DNA from: Streptomyces sp. cg36
Lineage (GTDB): Bacteria > Actinomycetota > Actinomycetes > Streptomycetales > Streptomycetaceae
Length of the DNA stretch: 64,000 bases
Direction of reading: 5' to 3'
Assembly: GCF_041080675.1 (NCBI RefSeq)
Contig: NZ_CP163520.1
Span: 4,526,001 to 4,590,000, forward strand
In this document: positions 36,426 to 45,111 of the stretch, piece by piece
Numbering within the stretch: the first letter of the stretch is position 1
Layout of the letters: each line of letters opens with the position of its first letter
Made by a program: the position numbers and the translations under genes
The notes under the pieces: model-generated
Database searches by the model: none
What the model was told of the DNA's origin: nothing
What the model saw: only the letters and a program-made list of their open reading frames with translations

Positions 36426-37840
36426 GCGGTCACCTCGCCGCGGACCGGCGCGGGCGCGATGTTGTGGTTGACCCGGAAGACGTTGCCGGGGTCGTACCGC
36501 GCCTTCAGCTCCGCCAGCCGCGCGTACGCCTGCGGGGTGAAGGCCGAGCGGACCTCCTCGGGACCCGCGGTGCCGTCCAGGAAGTTCAGGTACTTGCCGC
36601 CGGTCGCCCACGGCGCCATCCGGTCGAGCAGCAGGTCGTCCGGGCCGGGGCCGGGCGGCCGGTGACCGCCGGGCGCCACCGTGAACAGGCAGTACTCGGC
36701 GTCCCGGTTGCCCACCGCCGTCTCGTGCCGCACCGGTTTGCGCAGCGCCCCGCCGAGGTGGCGCAGCTCCACCAGCCCGAGCGGGCAGCCCGTCCCGGGC
36801 CCGGCCGCGGCCAGCACCGCGTCGGCGGCCCGCCGGTCCAGCTCGCCGAGCATCATGGTGCGCTCGTGGTACGGGTACGGCTCGGTCGGATCGCCGTGCA
36901 CCTCGGCGATGTCGGTGTACGGCATGTCCCGTACGGTGTCGAGCAGGCGCGGCCCCAACTCCCGCAGCGGCGCAACCAGTTCGGCGCCCTTGGCGCTCGG
37001 GCCGTGGTAGGCGATCCGGACCTGGGTGACGAACCGGCCGCGCACCTCGGCGGGCAGGCCGGGCGCGTCGGGGAAGCGGATCAGGGCCAGGGACGAGCCG
37101 AGCTCGGCGGGCAGCGCCGGGGTCCACTCCAGCCAGGCGCGCAGCACCGTCGGCGCCAGCGAGCCGTCGAAGGTCAGCGCGCCCCCGTACAGCCGGCTCA
37201 CCGGCATCAGGCCGATCTCCATCGAGGTGACCACGCCGAAGTTGCCCTTGCCGCCGCACAGCGCCCAGAACAGGTCGGGCTCGCGGTCCGGGCCGACCTG
37301 GCGCGGCACCCCGTCGGCGGTCACCACGTCCAGGTCGCGGATGTGGTCGGCGGCGTACCCGAAGGTGCGGGCCATCACGGCGAGGCCGCCGCCGAGCGCG
37401 AAGGAGACCGCCCCGACCAGCGGCGAGGACCCGTTGAGCGGCGCGAGGCCGTACGCGCCCGCCTCGTGGATCACCTGCTCCCAGCGCACCCCGGCCGCCA
37501 TCCGCGCGGTGGCCGCCTCCGGCGCGATCCGCAGCCCGGTCATCCGGCGGGTGGAGACCAGGACGGCGCCGTCCGCGTTCCCGGCCGCGCCGTGCCCGCC
37601 CGACTGGACGGCGACCGGCAGGCCGTGCCGCACGGCGTACCGGACGGCCGCCGCCACGTCCGCCGCGCCGGTCGCGCCCACGATGACCGCCGGACGCTGG
37701 TCGACGAGGGTGTTGAAGCCGGCGCGCTCCTCGTCGTAACCGTCCTGCCCGGGCAGCAGAACGGGTCCGCGCACGGCAGCGACGAGACCGGCGACCCGGT
37801 CGGTGTGCAAGTGCGGAGAGTGCTGGACGGCGGATCGCAC
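36422..37840 (-). CDS. berberine-bridge-type FAD-linked oxidase (copy A)
   Basis: A 472-residue PCMH-type flavoprotein with a BBE C-terminal motif (YDPGNVFRVNHNIAP). H83 in QSGGHGAAG is the expected 8-alpha FAD attachment site. The second attachment cysteine of bicovalent members is replaced (GSSPLVG), so the flavin is probably held by one bond. These enzymes oxidise phenols, alcohols or C-N bonds with oxygen. The GTG at 37840 is preceded by GAGGAGG. A clear paralogue lies at 50296 beside the phenazine genes. Confidence 0.9.
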   Translation of the reverse strand: MRSAVQHSPHLHTDRVAGLVAAVRGPVLLPGQDGYDEERAGFNTLVDQRPAVIVGATGAADVAAAVRYAVRHGLPVAVQSGGHGAAGNADGAVLVSTRRMTGLRIAPEAATARMAAGVRWEQVIHEAGAYGLAPLNGSSPLVGAVSFALGGGLAVMARTFGYAADHIRDLDVVTADGVPRQVGPDREPDLFWALCGGKGNFGVVTSMEIGLMPVSRLYGGALTFDGSLAPTVLRAWLEWTPALPAELGSSLALIRFPDAPGLPAEVRGRFVTQVRIAYHGPSAKGAELVAPLRELGPRLLDTVRDMPYTDIAEVHGDPTEPYPYHERTMMLGELDRRAADAVLAAAGPGTGCPLGLVELRHLGGALRKPVRHETAVGNRDAEYCLFTVAPGGHRPPGPGPDDLLLDRMAPWATGGKYLNFLDGTAGPEEVRSAFTPQAYARLAELKARYDPGNVFRVNHNIAPAPVRGEVTA

Positions 37841-37966
37841 GGTGGAGCCTCCTCATTCGGCGCGGGAGAGCCGGGCCGGCCCGACGCGTTCCGGGCCCGG
37901 TGGGAGCCATCGTGGGCCGCGCGGGCGGGTGTTGGGCATCCCGAGATCTGGGTGTAGGTCCGGGGC

Positions 37967-37990
37967 CACCCCCCTCAACTGAGGGGGGTG
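37967..37990. promoter_or_regulatory. 11-bp perfect palindrome in the divergent oxidase/LuxR promoter region
   Basis: CACCCCCCTCA and TGAGGGGGGTG form a perfect inverted repeat with an AC centre, about halfway between the start of the flavin oxidase gene (37840, minus) and the LuxR gene (38098, plus). The position between divergent starts and the dyad form fit a dimeric regulator site, possibly for the LuxR protein itself. Confidence 0.6.
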
Positions 37991-38097
37991 TGCGCGAACG
38001 CCGGGTGAGGGAGCATGGGGGAGCTGACGCGCAACCGACGAGCGCGGCGCCCGCCCCGGCAGAGCGGGGCGGCGCGGCGAGGAGAGGTACCGGCCCC

Positions 38098-39225
38098 GTG
38101 ACCGCCCAGAGGAACGCCCACACCACGCACGCCATCGGCACGCTCCTGACGGCCATCGCGGCGGCCCCCGACGCGCTGTCGCTCTTCGCCACGGCCTCCG
38201 AGCAGCTGCGCCGCCTCGTCCCGTACGACGCCTCGGTGTGGCGCGCCACCGATCCGGTGACGGGCATGATGACCTCGCCGATCCGGGTGGAGAACCTCAC
38301 CGAGGAGGGCTGCTCGGTCTACTGGGAGTCGGAGCTGCTCACCGAGAACATCAACCTCTTCCGCGATCTGGCCCGCGCCCCGCTGCCGGTGGCCGGGCTG
38401 CGCGAGGCCACCCGGGGCCTGCCGGGCCGCAGCACCCTGTACCGCGACTTCCTGGCCCCGCGCGGCCTCGACGACGAACTGCGGGCCGTGCTGCGCGTGG
38501 GCGGCCACCCGTGGGGCCAGGTGAGCCTGTTCCGGGCGCAGGGCGAGCGGGCGTTCGGCGCGGACGACACGTACGTGGTGAAGGAGCTGTCGGCGGCGAT
38601 GGCCAGACGGCTGCGCTCCTTCACCGAACCGTCCGCCGAACCCACCCCGAGCCACGGACCGGGCCCCGGGCTGCTGCTCTTCGACGCGGGCGGGCGACTG
38701 CTTTCGGTCAACGACGAAGCCCGCGAACTCCTCGACGACATCGTCCCCGGCCCCGCCACACCGACCCCGCTGGGCGTCTCCGTACCCGCCTGGATGCACA
38801 GCACGGCGAGCAAGGCGCGGGCGATCGCGGCGGGCTGGGACAAGGGCGTCGCCCGCGTCCGGGTGCGCAGCAGGGGCGGGCGCTGGCTGGCCTGCCACGC
38901 CTCCTGCCTGCGCGGCGCCGACGGCGAACTCGGCGCGTCCGCCGTGGTGATCGAGCGCGCCTCGATCTCCGAGGTCGCCCCGCTGATGGTGAAGGCGTAC
39001 GAACTCACCGACCGCGAACTGGAGATCACCCAGCACATCGCCCGCGGTCTGGGCACCGCGGAGATGGCCGGGAAGCTGTTCCTCTCACCGCACACGGTCC
39101 GCGACCATGTGAAGGCGATCTTCGAGAAGGTCCGGGTCTCCAGCAGGGGCGAGCTGGTGGCGAAGCTGTTCACCGAGCATTACGCGCCGCTGGGGGAGGA
39201 GTCGGAGCAGCGGGTCTGGGGGTAG
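38098..39225 (+). CDS. LuxR-family regulator with N-terminal sensor region
   Basis: A 375-residue regulator. The N-terminal 170 residues look GAF-like (a small-molecule sensing fold), the middle resembles a PAS-like segment (LLLFDAGGRLLSVNDEAREL), and the C-terminal LuxR helix-turn-helix covers about residues 303-360 (TDRELEITQHIARGLGTAEM, SPHTVRDHVKAIFEKV). Start is GTG at 38098 after a GGAGAGG site. It is divergent from the flavin oxidase/reductase/exporter unit and a likely controller of it through the palindrome between them. Confidence 0.88.
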   Translation: MTAQRNAHTTHAIGTLLTAIAAAPDALSLFATASEQLRRLVPYDASVWRATDPVTGMMTSPIRVENLTEEGCSVYWESELLTENINLFRDLARAPLPVAGLREATRGLPGRSTLYRDFLAPRGLDDELRAVLRVGGHPWGQVSLFRAQGERAFGADDTYVVKELSAAMARRLRSFTEPSAEPTPSHGPGPGLLLFDAGGRLLSVNDEARELLDDIVPGPATPTPLGVSVPAWMHSTASKARAIAAGWDKGVARVRVRSRGGRWLACHASCLRGADGELGASAVVIERASISEVAPLMVKAYELTDRELEITQHIARGLGTAEMAGKLFLSPHTVRDHVKAIFEKVRVSSRGELVAKLFTEHYAPLGEESEQRVWG

Positions 39226-39572
39226 GGGGCGGTCGCCGGGCCGAGGGGGCGCGGCGGGCGTACGGGGGTGCTGTGCCGGGGCGGTCCGGGCGGGGTGACC
39301 GGTGAGTGGCTTCGCCGGCGGGTCCGCGGGCGGCCCGACGGGTGGTTCTTGACGGGGTGGTCCGCGACGGGCGGCCCCTTCCCGCAGCCGCGGCGGGCGG
39401 CCGGAACGGGGCGACATCCGGCCGGGGCCCGGTGCGCGGATCAACGGGTGACCCGGTACAAATTGTGAGGCAGTCACGATTCCCCCCTTCCGCCTCCACA
39501 CAATGCGCACATATGTTGGGCGCGAAGGAGCGGACGCGCGGAAGCCGACGCGCCGCGCCCGGGGGGAGGCTA
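39226..39572. other. gene-free interval before the GAF protein gene
   Basis: No gene is supported in these 347 bp. The only notable part is an AT-richer patch near 39457-39480 (TACAAATTGTGAGGCAGTCA) that may hold the promoter of the following gene, including an imperfect dyad TGTGA...TCACGA. Confidence 0.5.
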
Positions 39573-40778
39573 GTGGTGGCGAAGGGAACGGCTGCTGCGG
39601 CGGCACACTGGGGTCCGGGCGAAACGGGGGCGCTGGAGATCCTCGAACTCCTCGCGGCCCAGGCGCCCTTGGACGACCTGGACGAGGTGCTGCTGCGCGC
39701 CCACCAACTCGGGGCGCCGCCGGAGGAGCTGGCGCGGCTGCACCGCGCCGGCCATCTCGGCCGTACCGTGCACGGCCTGCTGACCCGCCGCCGACGGCGG
39801 GAGGCGGACCTGGCCGCGCTGCTGGACGCGGCGCGCGAGCTGACCTCGTCGTGCGACGTGGACGGCGTGGTGAAGACGGTGGCGCACCGGACCCGCCAAC
39901 TCCTCAACGTGGACATGGCGTTCGTGGCGCTGCTGACCTCGGGCAGCGGCGATTCGGTGATCCGCGCGTCGTCCGGGGCCACGACCTCCCTGCACATCGG
40001 GCTGCGCCTGACCGGCGAGCACGGCATCGGCGCGAAGGTCCGCTCCACCGGCGCGCCGTTCTGGACCACGGACTACGCCACGGAGACGGCCATCGACCAC
40101 GACCCCGACCTGGACGAGGCGATCGCCAAGGAGGGCATACGGTCGGTGCTCGCCCTCCCGCTGCACCACGACAGCGGCACGGTCGGCGTGCTGTACGCGG
40201 CCCACCGCGAGGCCCGCCGCTTCGGCCCCGACGAGGCCGCGCTGATGGGCTCGCTGGCCGATCTGGCGGCGGTGGCGGTCGACAAGGCGCAGTGGCTGGA
40301 GCTCTACAACGCCGAGGTCGCCAAGTTGGAGGAGCACAGCGCGCTGGCGATGGAGACGATCGAGACGGAACGCTGGCTGGAGGCGGCCCGCGACCACATC
40401 ATCGGCTTCGCCCTCTCCGGCCAGGGCCTGGCGGGCCTGGCGGTCGAGGTCGGCGTGCTGCTCGACGGCGAAGTGGTGGTGCGCGACTACCGGGGCCGCA
40501 CGGTGGCGGGCCGCGAGGACGCCTGGCCCACCCCGCCGCCCCCCGCCCCCACGTCCCGCACCCCCGTACTCCTGGAGGGCGGAATCTGGCAGGCGGCGGT
40601 CTGGGCGGGCACGACCTGGCTGGGCCACATCCTGGTCCGCCCCCGGGCCACGCTCTCCCCCGAGGGCGAACGCATGCTGGGCTACGCGGGCCAGGCGGTG
40701 GCCCTGGCGTTCCGGGTCCGGGCGGGGGCGGGGGCGGGGCCGTCGGGGGCGGTGGGGGTGGACAGTAACTGTGCGTAG
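39573..40778 (+). CDS. GAF-domain protein, PucR-like but lacking the DNA-binding domain
   Basis: A 401-residue protein: N-terminal helical region (ALEILELLAAQAPLDD), a GAF domain at about residues 85-240 (VDMAFVALLT; GVLYAAHREARRFGPDEAA), a coiled linker and a second small sensory domain (LLEGGIWQAAVWAG). The order matches the first two-thirds of the GAF-PucR regulator at 54139, but it ends before any helix-turn-helix, and nothing downstream continues the homology. The GTG at 39573 is chosen because GGGGGAGG lies just before it. It could act as a partner or antagonist of the complete protein. Confidence 0.82.
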   Translation: MVAKGTAAAAAHWGPGETGALEILELLAAQAPLDDLDEVLLRAHQLGAPPEELARLHRAGHLGRTVHGLLTRRRRREADLAALLDAARELTSSCDVDGVVKTVAHRTRQLLNVDMAFVALLTSGSGDSVIRASSGATTSLHIGLRLTGEHGIGAKVRSTGAPFWTTDYATETAIDHDPDLDEAIAKEGIRSVLALPLHHDSGTVGVLYAAHREARRFGPDEAALMGSLADLAAVAVDKAQWLELYNAEVAKLEEHSALAMETIETERWLEAARDHIIGFALSGQGLAGLAVEVGVLLDGEVVVRDYRGRTVAGREDAWPTPPPPAPTSRTPVLLEGGIWQAAVWAGTTWLGHILVRPRATLSPEGERMLGYAGQAVALAFRVRAGAGAGPSGAVGVDSNCA

Positions 40779-40858
40779 GGGGTGGGGGGTTGTGGGGGGC
40801 GCCCCTCAACGCCGCCCCGGGGGAGGGGGCTTGCCCCGGCCGCCGCCTCGGGCGGGTC

Positions 40859-41710
40859 TCAGGACAGCGCCTCGATGGCCCCGACGACGAGGGCGCGCGC
40901 GTCGGCCCCGTACACGGCCATCCGGCGCAGCCGCTCGAAGGCTTTGAGGTACAGGACTATCTCGGCGGGCTGGGTGATACGGACCCGGGCCGACAGCAGT
41001 TCCACCGATACGAGGGCGTCGTCGTAGACGTGGAACACCTCCTGCGGCCACAGGTCGCGGTGCGGGGTCGCGCTCGGGATGATGCCGAGGGACACCGAGG
41101 GCAGGGCTCCGGCCGTCAGCAAGTACCCCAACTGCGCCGCCATCGCGGCCTCGTCGCCCAGCCGGTAGTGGAGGACGCCTTCCTCGATCAGCAGGGTGAA
41201 CCGGTGCCCCGGCTCGTGGATGACCTTCGAGCGTTCGAGGCGCGCGGCTGCGGCTTGCGCGGAGTCGTCGGGAACGTCGAGGATCCGGGCGCTGCCGGAG
41301 AGCACCGCGCGTGCGTACCCCTCCGTCTGGAGCAGACCCGGAACCAGGGTCGGGGAGTAGACGCGGAAGAGCGTCGTCGCGCGGTAGAGGTCCACGTAGC
41401 CGTCCTGCAGGTGCCTCAGCCCGGCGCGGACCCGGCGCCGCCACTCCACGTACTGAGACTCGGCCTCGCGCGACTGGACGATGATGTCGACGGCCTGGTC
41501 CTCGGCGCCGCAGGCGCGGCACCAGAGCCGGATGTCCTCCGGGGTCGGCGGCGTGCGCGCGTTCTCGATGCGGGACGTCTTCGGGTGCGACCAGCCACAG
41601 GACAGGGCCAGCTCGGTCCCGGTGATGCCCGCGTCGGCGCGGAGGTCCCGAAGGCGCCGCGCCACCCGCTCGCGGGCTCCCTGGGCCGAGGACGACGGTG
41701 AAACGGGCAT
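40859..41710 (-). CDS. XRE-family regulator with DUF5753-type C-terminus
   Basis: A 283-residue regulator similar in layout to the one at 14663. The helix-turn-helix is near residues 10-65 (LALSCGWSHPKTSRIENART) and the C-terminal domain contains SPTLVPGLLQTEGYARAVL. It is the last gene of a three-gene minus-strand set with a DUF6879 gene and a small ORF, a frequent chromosomal arrangement in streptomycetes, and unlikely to belong to the biosynthetic loci on either side. Confidence 0.88.
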   Translation of the reverse strand: MPVSPSSSAQGARERVARRLRDLRADAGITGTELALSCGWSHPKTSRIENARTPPTPEDIRLWCRACGAEDQAVDIIVQSREAESQYVEWRRRVRAGLRHLQDGYVDLYRATTLFRVYSPTLVPGLLQTEGYARAVLSGSARILDVPDDSAQAAAARLERSKVIHEPGHRFTLLIEEGVLHYRLGDEAAMAAQLGYLLTAGALPSVSLGIIPSATPHRDLWPQEVFHVYDDALVSVELLSARVRITQPAEIVLYLKAFERLRRMAVYGADARALVVGAIEALS

Positions 41711-41733
41711 GAGCCGACCTGTGCGCCCTTCTC

Positions 41734-42261
41734 TCAGCCGACCTCGTAGTCCGCGTGCGGGACCGCCCGCGCCCACACCGCCTCGAAGGCGGCGGCACAC
41801 AGGGCGACTGCGGCCGGGGCGTCACTCGTCTCGCCCCCGCCGGACTCGCCGTCGCCGGTGAAGTGGTTCCACCGGACCAGCCGGCCGTCGAAGAGCCAGA
41901 AGTCGTTCCCCGGGAGGGCGAGATCGGACGCGTGGCGGCGGGCCAGCCAGCGCACGTGCTCGCCCGCCCCCAGGTTGACCGGGGTGCCCGCGTGCTCGAA
42001 GCGGATGTAGTCACTGACCGGTTCGGAGACGATGCGGGCCCGGCGTACGGTCACACCGCGGGCCACCGTGCGCCGGACGAGCTCCACCCATGGAGCCCAG
42101 TAGGGCGAGCCGGGGTCCATGTCGCGCTCTCCGGTGCTCCTCCAGCGCGCGAAGTCGGCGGCCTCGCCCGCGACCCCGTAGGCATCGCGCATCTCCAGGT
42201 GGACGGCGGTGCGTTCGGCCCCGTCCAGGAGCTCAGTGAAGGTCGGCACGCTCTGCGGCAT
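41734..42261 (-). CDS. DUF6879 protein
   Basis: A 175-residue protein beginning MPQSVPTFTELLDGAERTAV, with SDYIRFEHAGTPVNLGAGE and ARRHASDLALPGNDFWLFDG, typical of DUF6879. The start ATG at 42261 lies within the end of the upstream 86-residue ORF (overlap 29 bp), and the XRE gene follows 23 bp downstream. Its biochemical role is unknown; the pairing with an XRE protein resembles a toxin-antitoxin-like or partner-switch unit. Confidence 0.85.
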   Translation of the reverse strand: MPQSVPTFTELLDGAERTAVHLEMRDAYGVAGEAADFARWRSTGERDMDPGSPYWAPWVELVRRTVARGVTVRRARIVSEPVSDYIRFEHAGTPVNLGAGEHVRWLARRHASDLALPGNDFWLFDGRLVRWNHFTGDGESGGGETSDAPAAVALCAAAFEAVWARAVPHADYEVG

Positions 42262-42493
42262 CGCACGCCTCTCGCAGGACCGGCACCATACGGGCCGGAA
42301 TACGGACGACGCTCTCATGCTCGGGAACGCCCGCGGCATGCCCCGGCAGCTCGAACGCGGCCACCTGGGCCTGGAGTTCCGGCCCGGGTTTCCATCCCTG
42401 AATGACCAACTCGCGCGTGACCCGGTCGACCCACACGGTGGGGCTCTCGGCCGTTCCCGTGTTCGGGTCGATCCCGATGAACCGCAAGGTCAT
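42233..42493 (-). CDS. small conserved protein upstream of DUF6879
   Basis: An 86-residue protein starting MTLRFIGIDPNTGTAESPTV and containing LVIQGWKPGPELQAQVAAF. It is the first gene of the set with DUF6879 and XRE, and its 3' end overlaps the DUF6879 start. Not recognised as a named family, but the position and coupling are regular in streptomycetes. Confidence 0.75.
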   Translation of the reverse strand: MTLRFIGIDPNTGTAESPTVWVDRVTRELVIQGWKPGPELQAQVAAFELPGHAAGVPEHESVVRIPARMVPVLREACDAAERADLH

Positions 42494-42629
42494 CGCAGCC
42501 TCCGATGCTCTGGGTGTGCAGGGATGTCCACCACGGTCAGTCTCCGCAGGCGGGACGTCAAGAGCGCGCGTCCAGCTGCCGTGCGCCCCCTGGAACCCGT
42601 GTGAACATCGCTGCACATTGCTGGCAGTC

Positions 42630-42651
42630 GGGTCGCCGACCCTCCTAGCGT
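42630..42651 (+). promoter_or_regulatory. palindrome next to a TAGCGT -10-like element
   Basis: GGGTCG-C-CGACCC at 42630-42642 is a perfect 13-bp dyad. TAGCGT follows at 42646-42651, a plausible -10 box for the gene starting at 42726. The dyad would block or guide polymerase there; the neighbouring XRE protein is the obvious candidate binder. The region lies in the 230-bp divergent gap with the small ORF at 42493. Confidence 0.45.
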
Positions 42652-42725
42652 CGAAGTGCAGGAGACCCGGTCCGTCGCGTCAACGGCCGTTCCGGGCATG
42701 GCCGACCGCGCGAGGAGCCAACGCA

Positions 42726-43568
42726 GTGAACCGCATCTCGACGAGCGCGTCCGGCGTCTCCCGATGGCTGGCCTCCGCGCACCCCGTCCCCTCGGCGGCC
42801 CGGCAGGAGTGGGCGGTGGGTGGCCTGGCGATGCTGCCGACGGGCCGGGCGTTCGACACGGTCCGGATCGCCGCCGCGATCGTCCACGCGGCGGCCCAGA
42901 GCGGCGACGCGGGCGAGGTCGGCGCGTACCTCGCACGCACGCTGGACGGCCCCGTCATCCACGACGCGTACGCCGCGAGCGTCCGGTACTACGCCCTCGT
43001 ACCCCCGGGCAGCTGCACCCACCACGACACCCCGGACGCACAACTGCTCACCCCCGAAGTGACCTGGCTCGGCGTCCCCGCCCCGCACCGCACCACCCGG
43101 CCGGGACCCTACTGGCTCCACCCGCCACGCCACCGCGAAGACCACTGCCTCCCCGCCGGGGTCGACAGCGTCATCCGCCTCGGCCGCAGGCGCGCCGCCG
43201 GGCACGCGGTGGCGACGGGGCCCGATCTGACGGCGATCGAGGGGCTGTGCCGGGGCCTGCTCGGCGGCTCTCCGGCGCGGGCCGAGACCCTGTCGCTGAA
43301 GGCCGCCACGGACTCGACGCTGCGGGCGCGCGGCTGTCTGATGGTGCTGGTCCCCACGTTGCAGGACACGGAGTTCCGCCTGCCGACGGACGATCCGGCC
43401 CGCAGCCGCGTCCTCCTCGGCGTCACGGAGGCACACCGCCAGCTGAACGCGACGAGCGAGTCCGCGGACCTGTCCGAGCAGTACGCACACGCGCAGCGCC
43501 TGGCCCGCTGCTGCCTGGACACGGTGCAACTCCTGCGCGTACTCGCGGCGCCCGGCGGTCCGCAGTGA
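42726..43568 (+). CDS. uncharacterised protein divergent from the XRE set
   Basis: A 280-residue soluble protein, not recognised. It begins VNRISTSASGVSRWLASAHP and contains AMLPTGRAFDTVRIAAAIVH and GVDSVIRLGRRRAAGHAVAT. The GTG at 42726 is preceded by GAGGAGCC. It shares the divergent gap and palindrome with the small-ORF/DUF6879/XRE set, so may be co-regulated with it. No function is proposed. Confidence 0.72.
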   Translation: MNRISTSASGVSRWLASAHPVPSAARQEWAVGGLAMLPTGRAFDTVRIAAAIVHAAAQSGDAGEVGAYLARTLDGPVIHDAYAASVRYYALVPPGSCTHHDTPDAQLLTPEVTWLGVPAPHRTTRPGPYWLHPPRHREDHCLPAGVDSVIRLGRRRAAGHAVATGPDLTAIEGLCRGLLGGSPARAETLSLKAATDSTLRARGCLMVLVPTLQDTEFRLPTDDPARSRVLLGVTEAHRQLNATSESADLSEQYAHAQRLARCCLDTVQLLRVLAAPGGPQ

Positions 43569-43646
43569 TCCGATGGGGGCCGCTGCACTGCCGCTGCCCC
43601 GGACAGCAGAGACGCTCATGAGGCGCCGGCTGGGCGTACCCCGGCG

Positions 43647-44213
43647 TCAGACCGCGCCCAGGTCGATCTCCACGGGAAACGGTGCCGCCACCTTGCAGAC
43701 GCCCGTGAACACGTCCCCGTCCCGGTAGCGCTTGGTCGCCGGGTCGAGGACGTACGTGTACACGAGGGGCACGCCGGTCGCGGCCTGCTCGATCCGCCAG
43801 TAGAAGCCGATGCCCGCCTTGGCGTACTGGTCGACCTTCACGATCCGGTCCGTGGTCTCCGAGCCCGGCGAGACCACCTCCGCGACCAGCAGGACGTGTT
43901 CGGGGCGGGTGGGGGTGATGTCGATCGTGTCCGCGCGGTACACGACGACGTCCGGGCGGCGGTTGGTCAGCGGTACGTCCTGAAGGCGTACGTCGAAGTC
44001 CGTGTCGGCGTTCCACTCCGGGCCCGCCGCGGCGTCCAGGGCGTTCGCCAGGACCCGGGCCAGCCGGTTGTGCCGCTTGGACGCGCTCGGACTCACGACG
44101 ATCATCCCGTCCACGATCTCGATACCGGCGCACTGCTCTTCGGACCAGGACTCGTACGCTTCCGCTGTGATCTGCTCATGCATCCATGCCGGAGCCATCA
44201 TCTCGGCCGTCAT
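43647..44213 (-). CDS. Uma2-family restriction-endonuclease-like protein
   Basis: A 188-residue protein of the Uma2/DUF820 family: IEIVDGMIVVSPSASKRHNR, RRPDVVVYRAD, and VLLVAEVVSPGSETTDRIVK with the PD-(D/E)XK-type ExV core. Streptomycetes carry many copies, most without known substrates. The ATG at 44213 has GGGAGGT upstream. It lies between the tRNA terminator and the convergent gene at 42726. Confidence 0.88.
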   Translation of the reverse strand: MTAEMMAPAWMHEQITAEAYESWSEEQCAGIEIVDGMIVVSPSASKRHNRLARVLANALDAAAGPEWNADTDFDVRLQDVPLTNRRPDVVVYRADTIDITPTRPEHVLLVAEVVSPGSETTDRIVKVDQYAKAGIGFYWRIEQAATGVPLVYTYVLDPATKRYRDGDVFTGVCKVAAPFPVEIDLGAV

Positions 44214-44361
44214 GAAGCACCTCCCGAACGTGCGCCGCGGGACCGGTCCCGCTGGAATCAGCGTACGGCCCGGCATCCGGCCGGTGCGGGGAAATCGCCG
44301 CGGCCTCCTCCCCGTGGGCACGCCCTCACGTGAAACGGCCCCGGACAGCACGTCGGACAGC

Positions 44362-44399
44362 AAAAAACCGCCGCCCCGGGGAGAACCCCGGGGCGGCGG
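44362..44399 (-). terminator. strong intrinsic terminator of the tRNA-Arg gene
   Basis: A 14-bp perfect GC stem, CCGCCGCCCCGGGG (44368-44381) with CCCCGGGGCGGCGG (44386-44399), around AGAA, followed on the minus strand by six T (44362-44367). It starts 9 nt after the tRNA 3' end. Confidence 0.92.
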
Positions 44400-44408
44400 T
44401 GTATCGCG

Positions 44409-44484
44409 TGGTGCCCCCGGCAGGATTCGAACCTGCGACACCCGCTTTAGGAGAGCGGTGCTCTATCCCCTGAGCTACGGAGGC
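44409..44484 (-). tRNA. tRNA-Arg (anticodon CCT)
   Basis: A complete cloverleaf can be drawn on the minus strand: 5' GCCTCCG pairs with CGGGGGC, D arm TAGCTCAGGGGATAGAGCA, anticodon stem CCGCT/AGCGG with loop CTCCTAA (anticodon CCT at 44449-44451, decoding AGG), and T arm with GGTTCGAATCC. The 3' CCA is encoded (44409-44411). tRNA-Arg genes are frequent integration sites, but no duplicated 3' end of this tRNA was noticed in the window. Confidence 0.97.
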
Positions 44485-44751
44485 GGGCCTGGCCGTCGTG
44501 TGATGGGCGGCCCAGGACAGGGTAGCGGATGGTGGTGGGACGAAGGGGCGGGCGGGCCGGTGCGGGGGACGACCGGTCCGCCCGCCCGTCTTTGGGGGCG
44601 GGCGCCTCCGCTCCTGCGGGAGGGGCGGGGCGGCTGCCGCCCGCGGGTGGCGGGCCGGGGGCGCTGCCCGAAGTCGGGGGTCGGACAGCGCCCCGCCGGC
44701 CCGGCGGGAATGTGGAACGGGGGATGCGGCCCCCGCCCCACAGGCGGTGTC

Positions 44752-44828
44752 GGCGGCCGGGAAGGCCGCCACGATTGGTTCGGCGGCCGGGTGGCCGCCG
44801 TGGGCGGTGCCGGCGGCGGGTGGCCGCC
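44752..44828. repeat. three tandem hairpins with a 30-bp period
   Basis: Units GGCGGCC-GGGAA-GGCCGCC (44752-44770), GGCGGCC-GGGT-GGCCGCC (44782-44799) and GGCGGC-GGGTG-GCCGCC (44812-44828) each form a short stem-loop and start 30 bp apart. They lie about 270 bp before the 5' end of the tRNA gene, in a 627-bp stretch (44485-45111) where no gene is supported. Confidence 0.7.
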
Positions 44829-44983
44829 GTGGCGGTGCCCGGCCGGTTGTGACGGGCGCCGCCGTGGTGTTCAGCGGGTGCGGGGCCCGCCATGGCGGTG
44901 CCGACGGTCACGACCCCCGCCGGGGCGGACCCCGCCGGGGAAGTCCCCCGGCGGGTGCGCCCCGGCCTCCACGGCCGAGCCAC

Positions 44984-45077
44984 CCCGCCTTCAGGAAGCG
45001 CCCCCCCGAGGCCGGCGCCGGGCCCCGCCTTCAGGAAGGGCGCCCCCAGAAGGCCCCGCCATCAGGGAGGCGCCAAA
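44984..45077. repeat. direct repeats CCCCGCCTTCAGGAAG near the SnoaL gene end
   Basis: Three copies of a word of about 22 bp, CCCCGCCTTCAGGAAG followed by GCGCC, start at 44984, 45024 and 45055; a weaker fourth runs into the 3' end of the gene at 45112. They are oriented alike and separated by 31-40 bp. No coding potential is seen. Confidence 0.65.
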
Positions 45078-45111
45078 CCCCCAGGGGCCCGGCCCACGCG
45101 TCCCCGGCCTC

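Noticed and set aside
44409..44484. Integrative element inserted at the tRNA-Arg gene
   Set aside because: No integrase, excisionase or second copy of the tRNA 3' end was seen in the window, so integration is not claimed.
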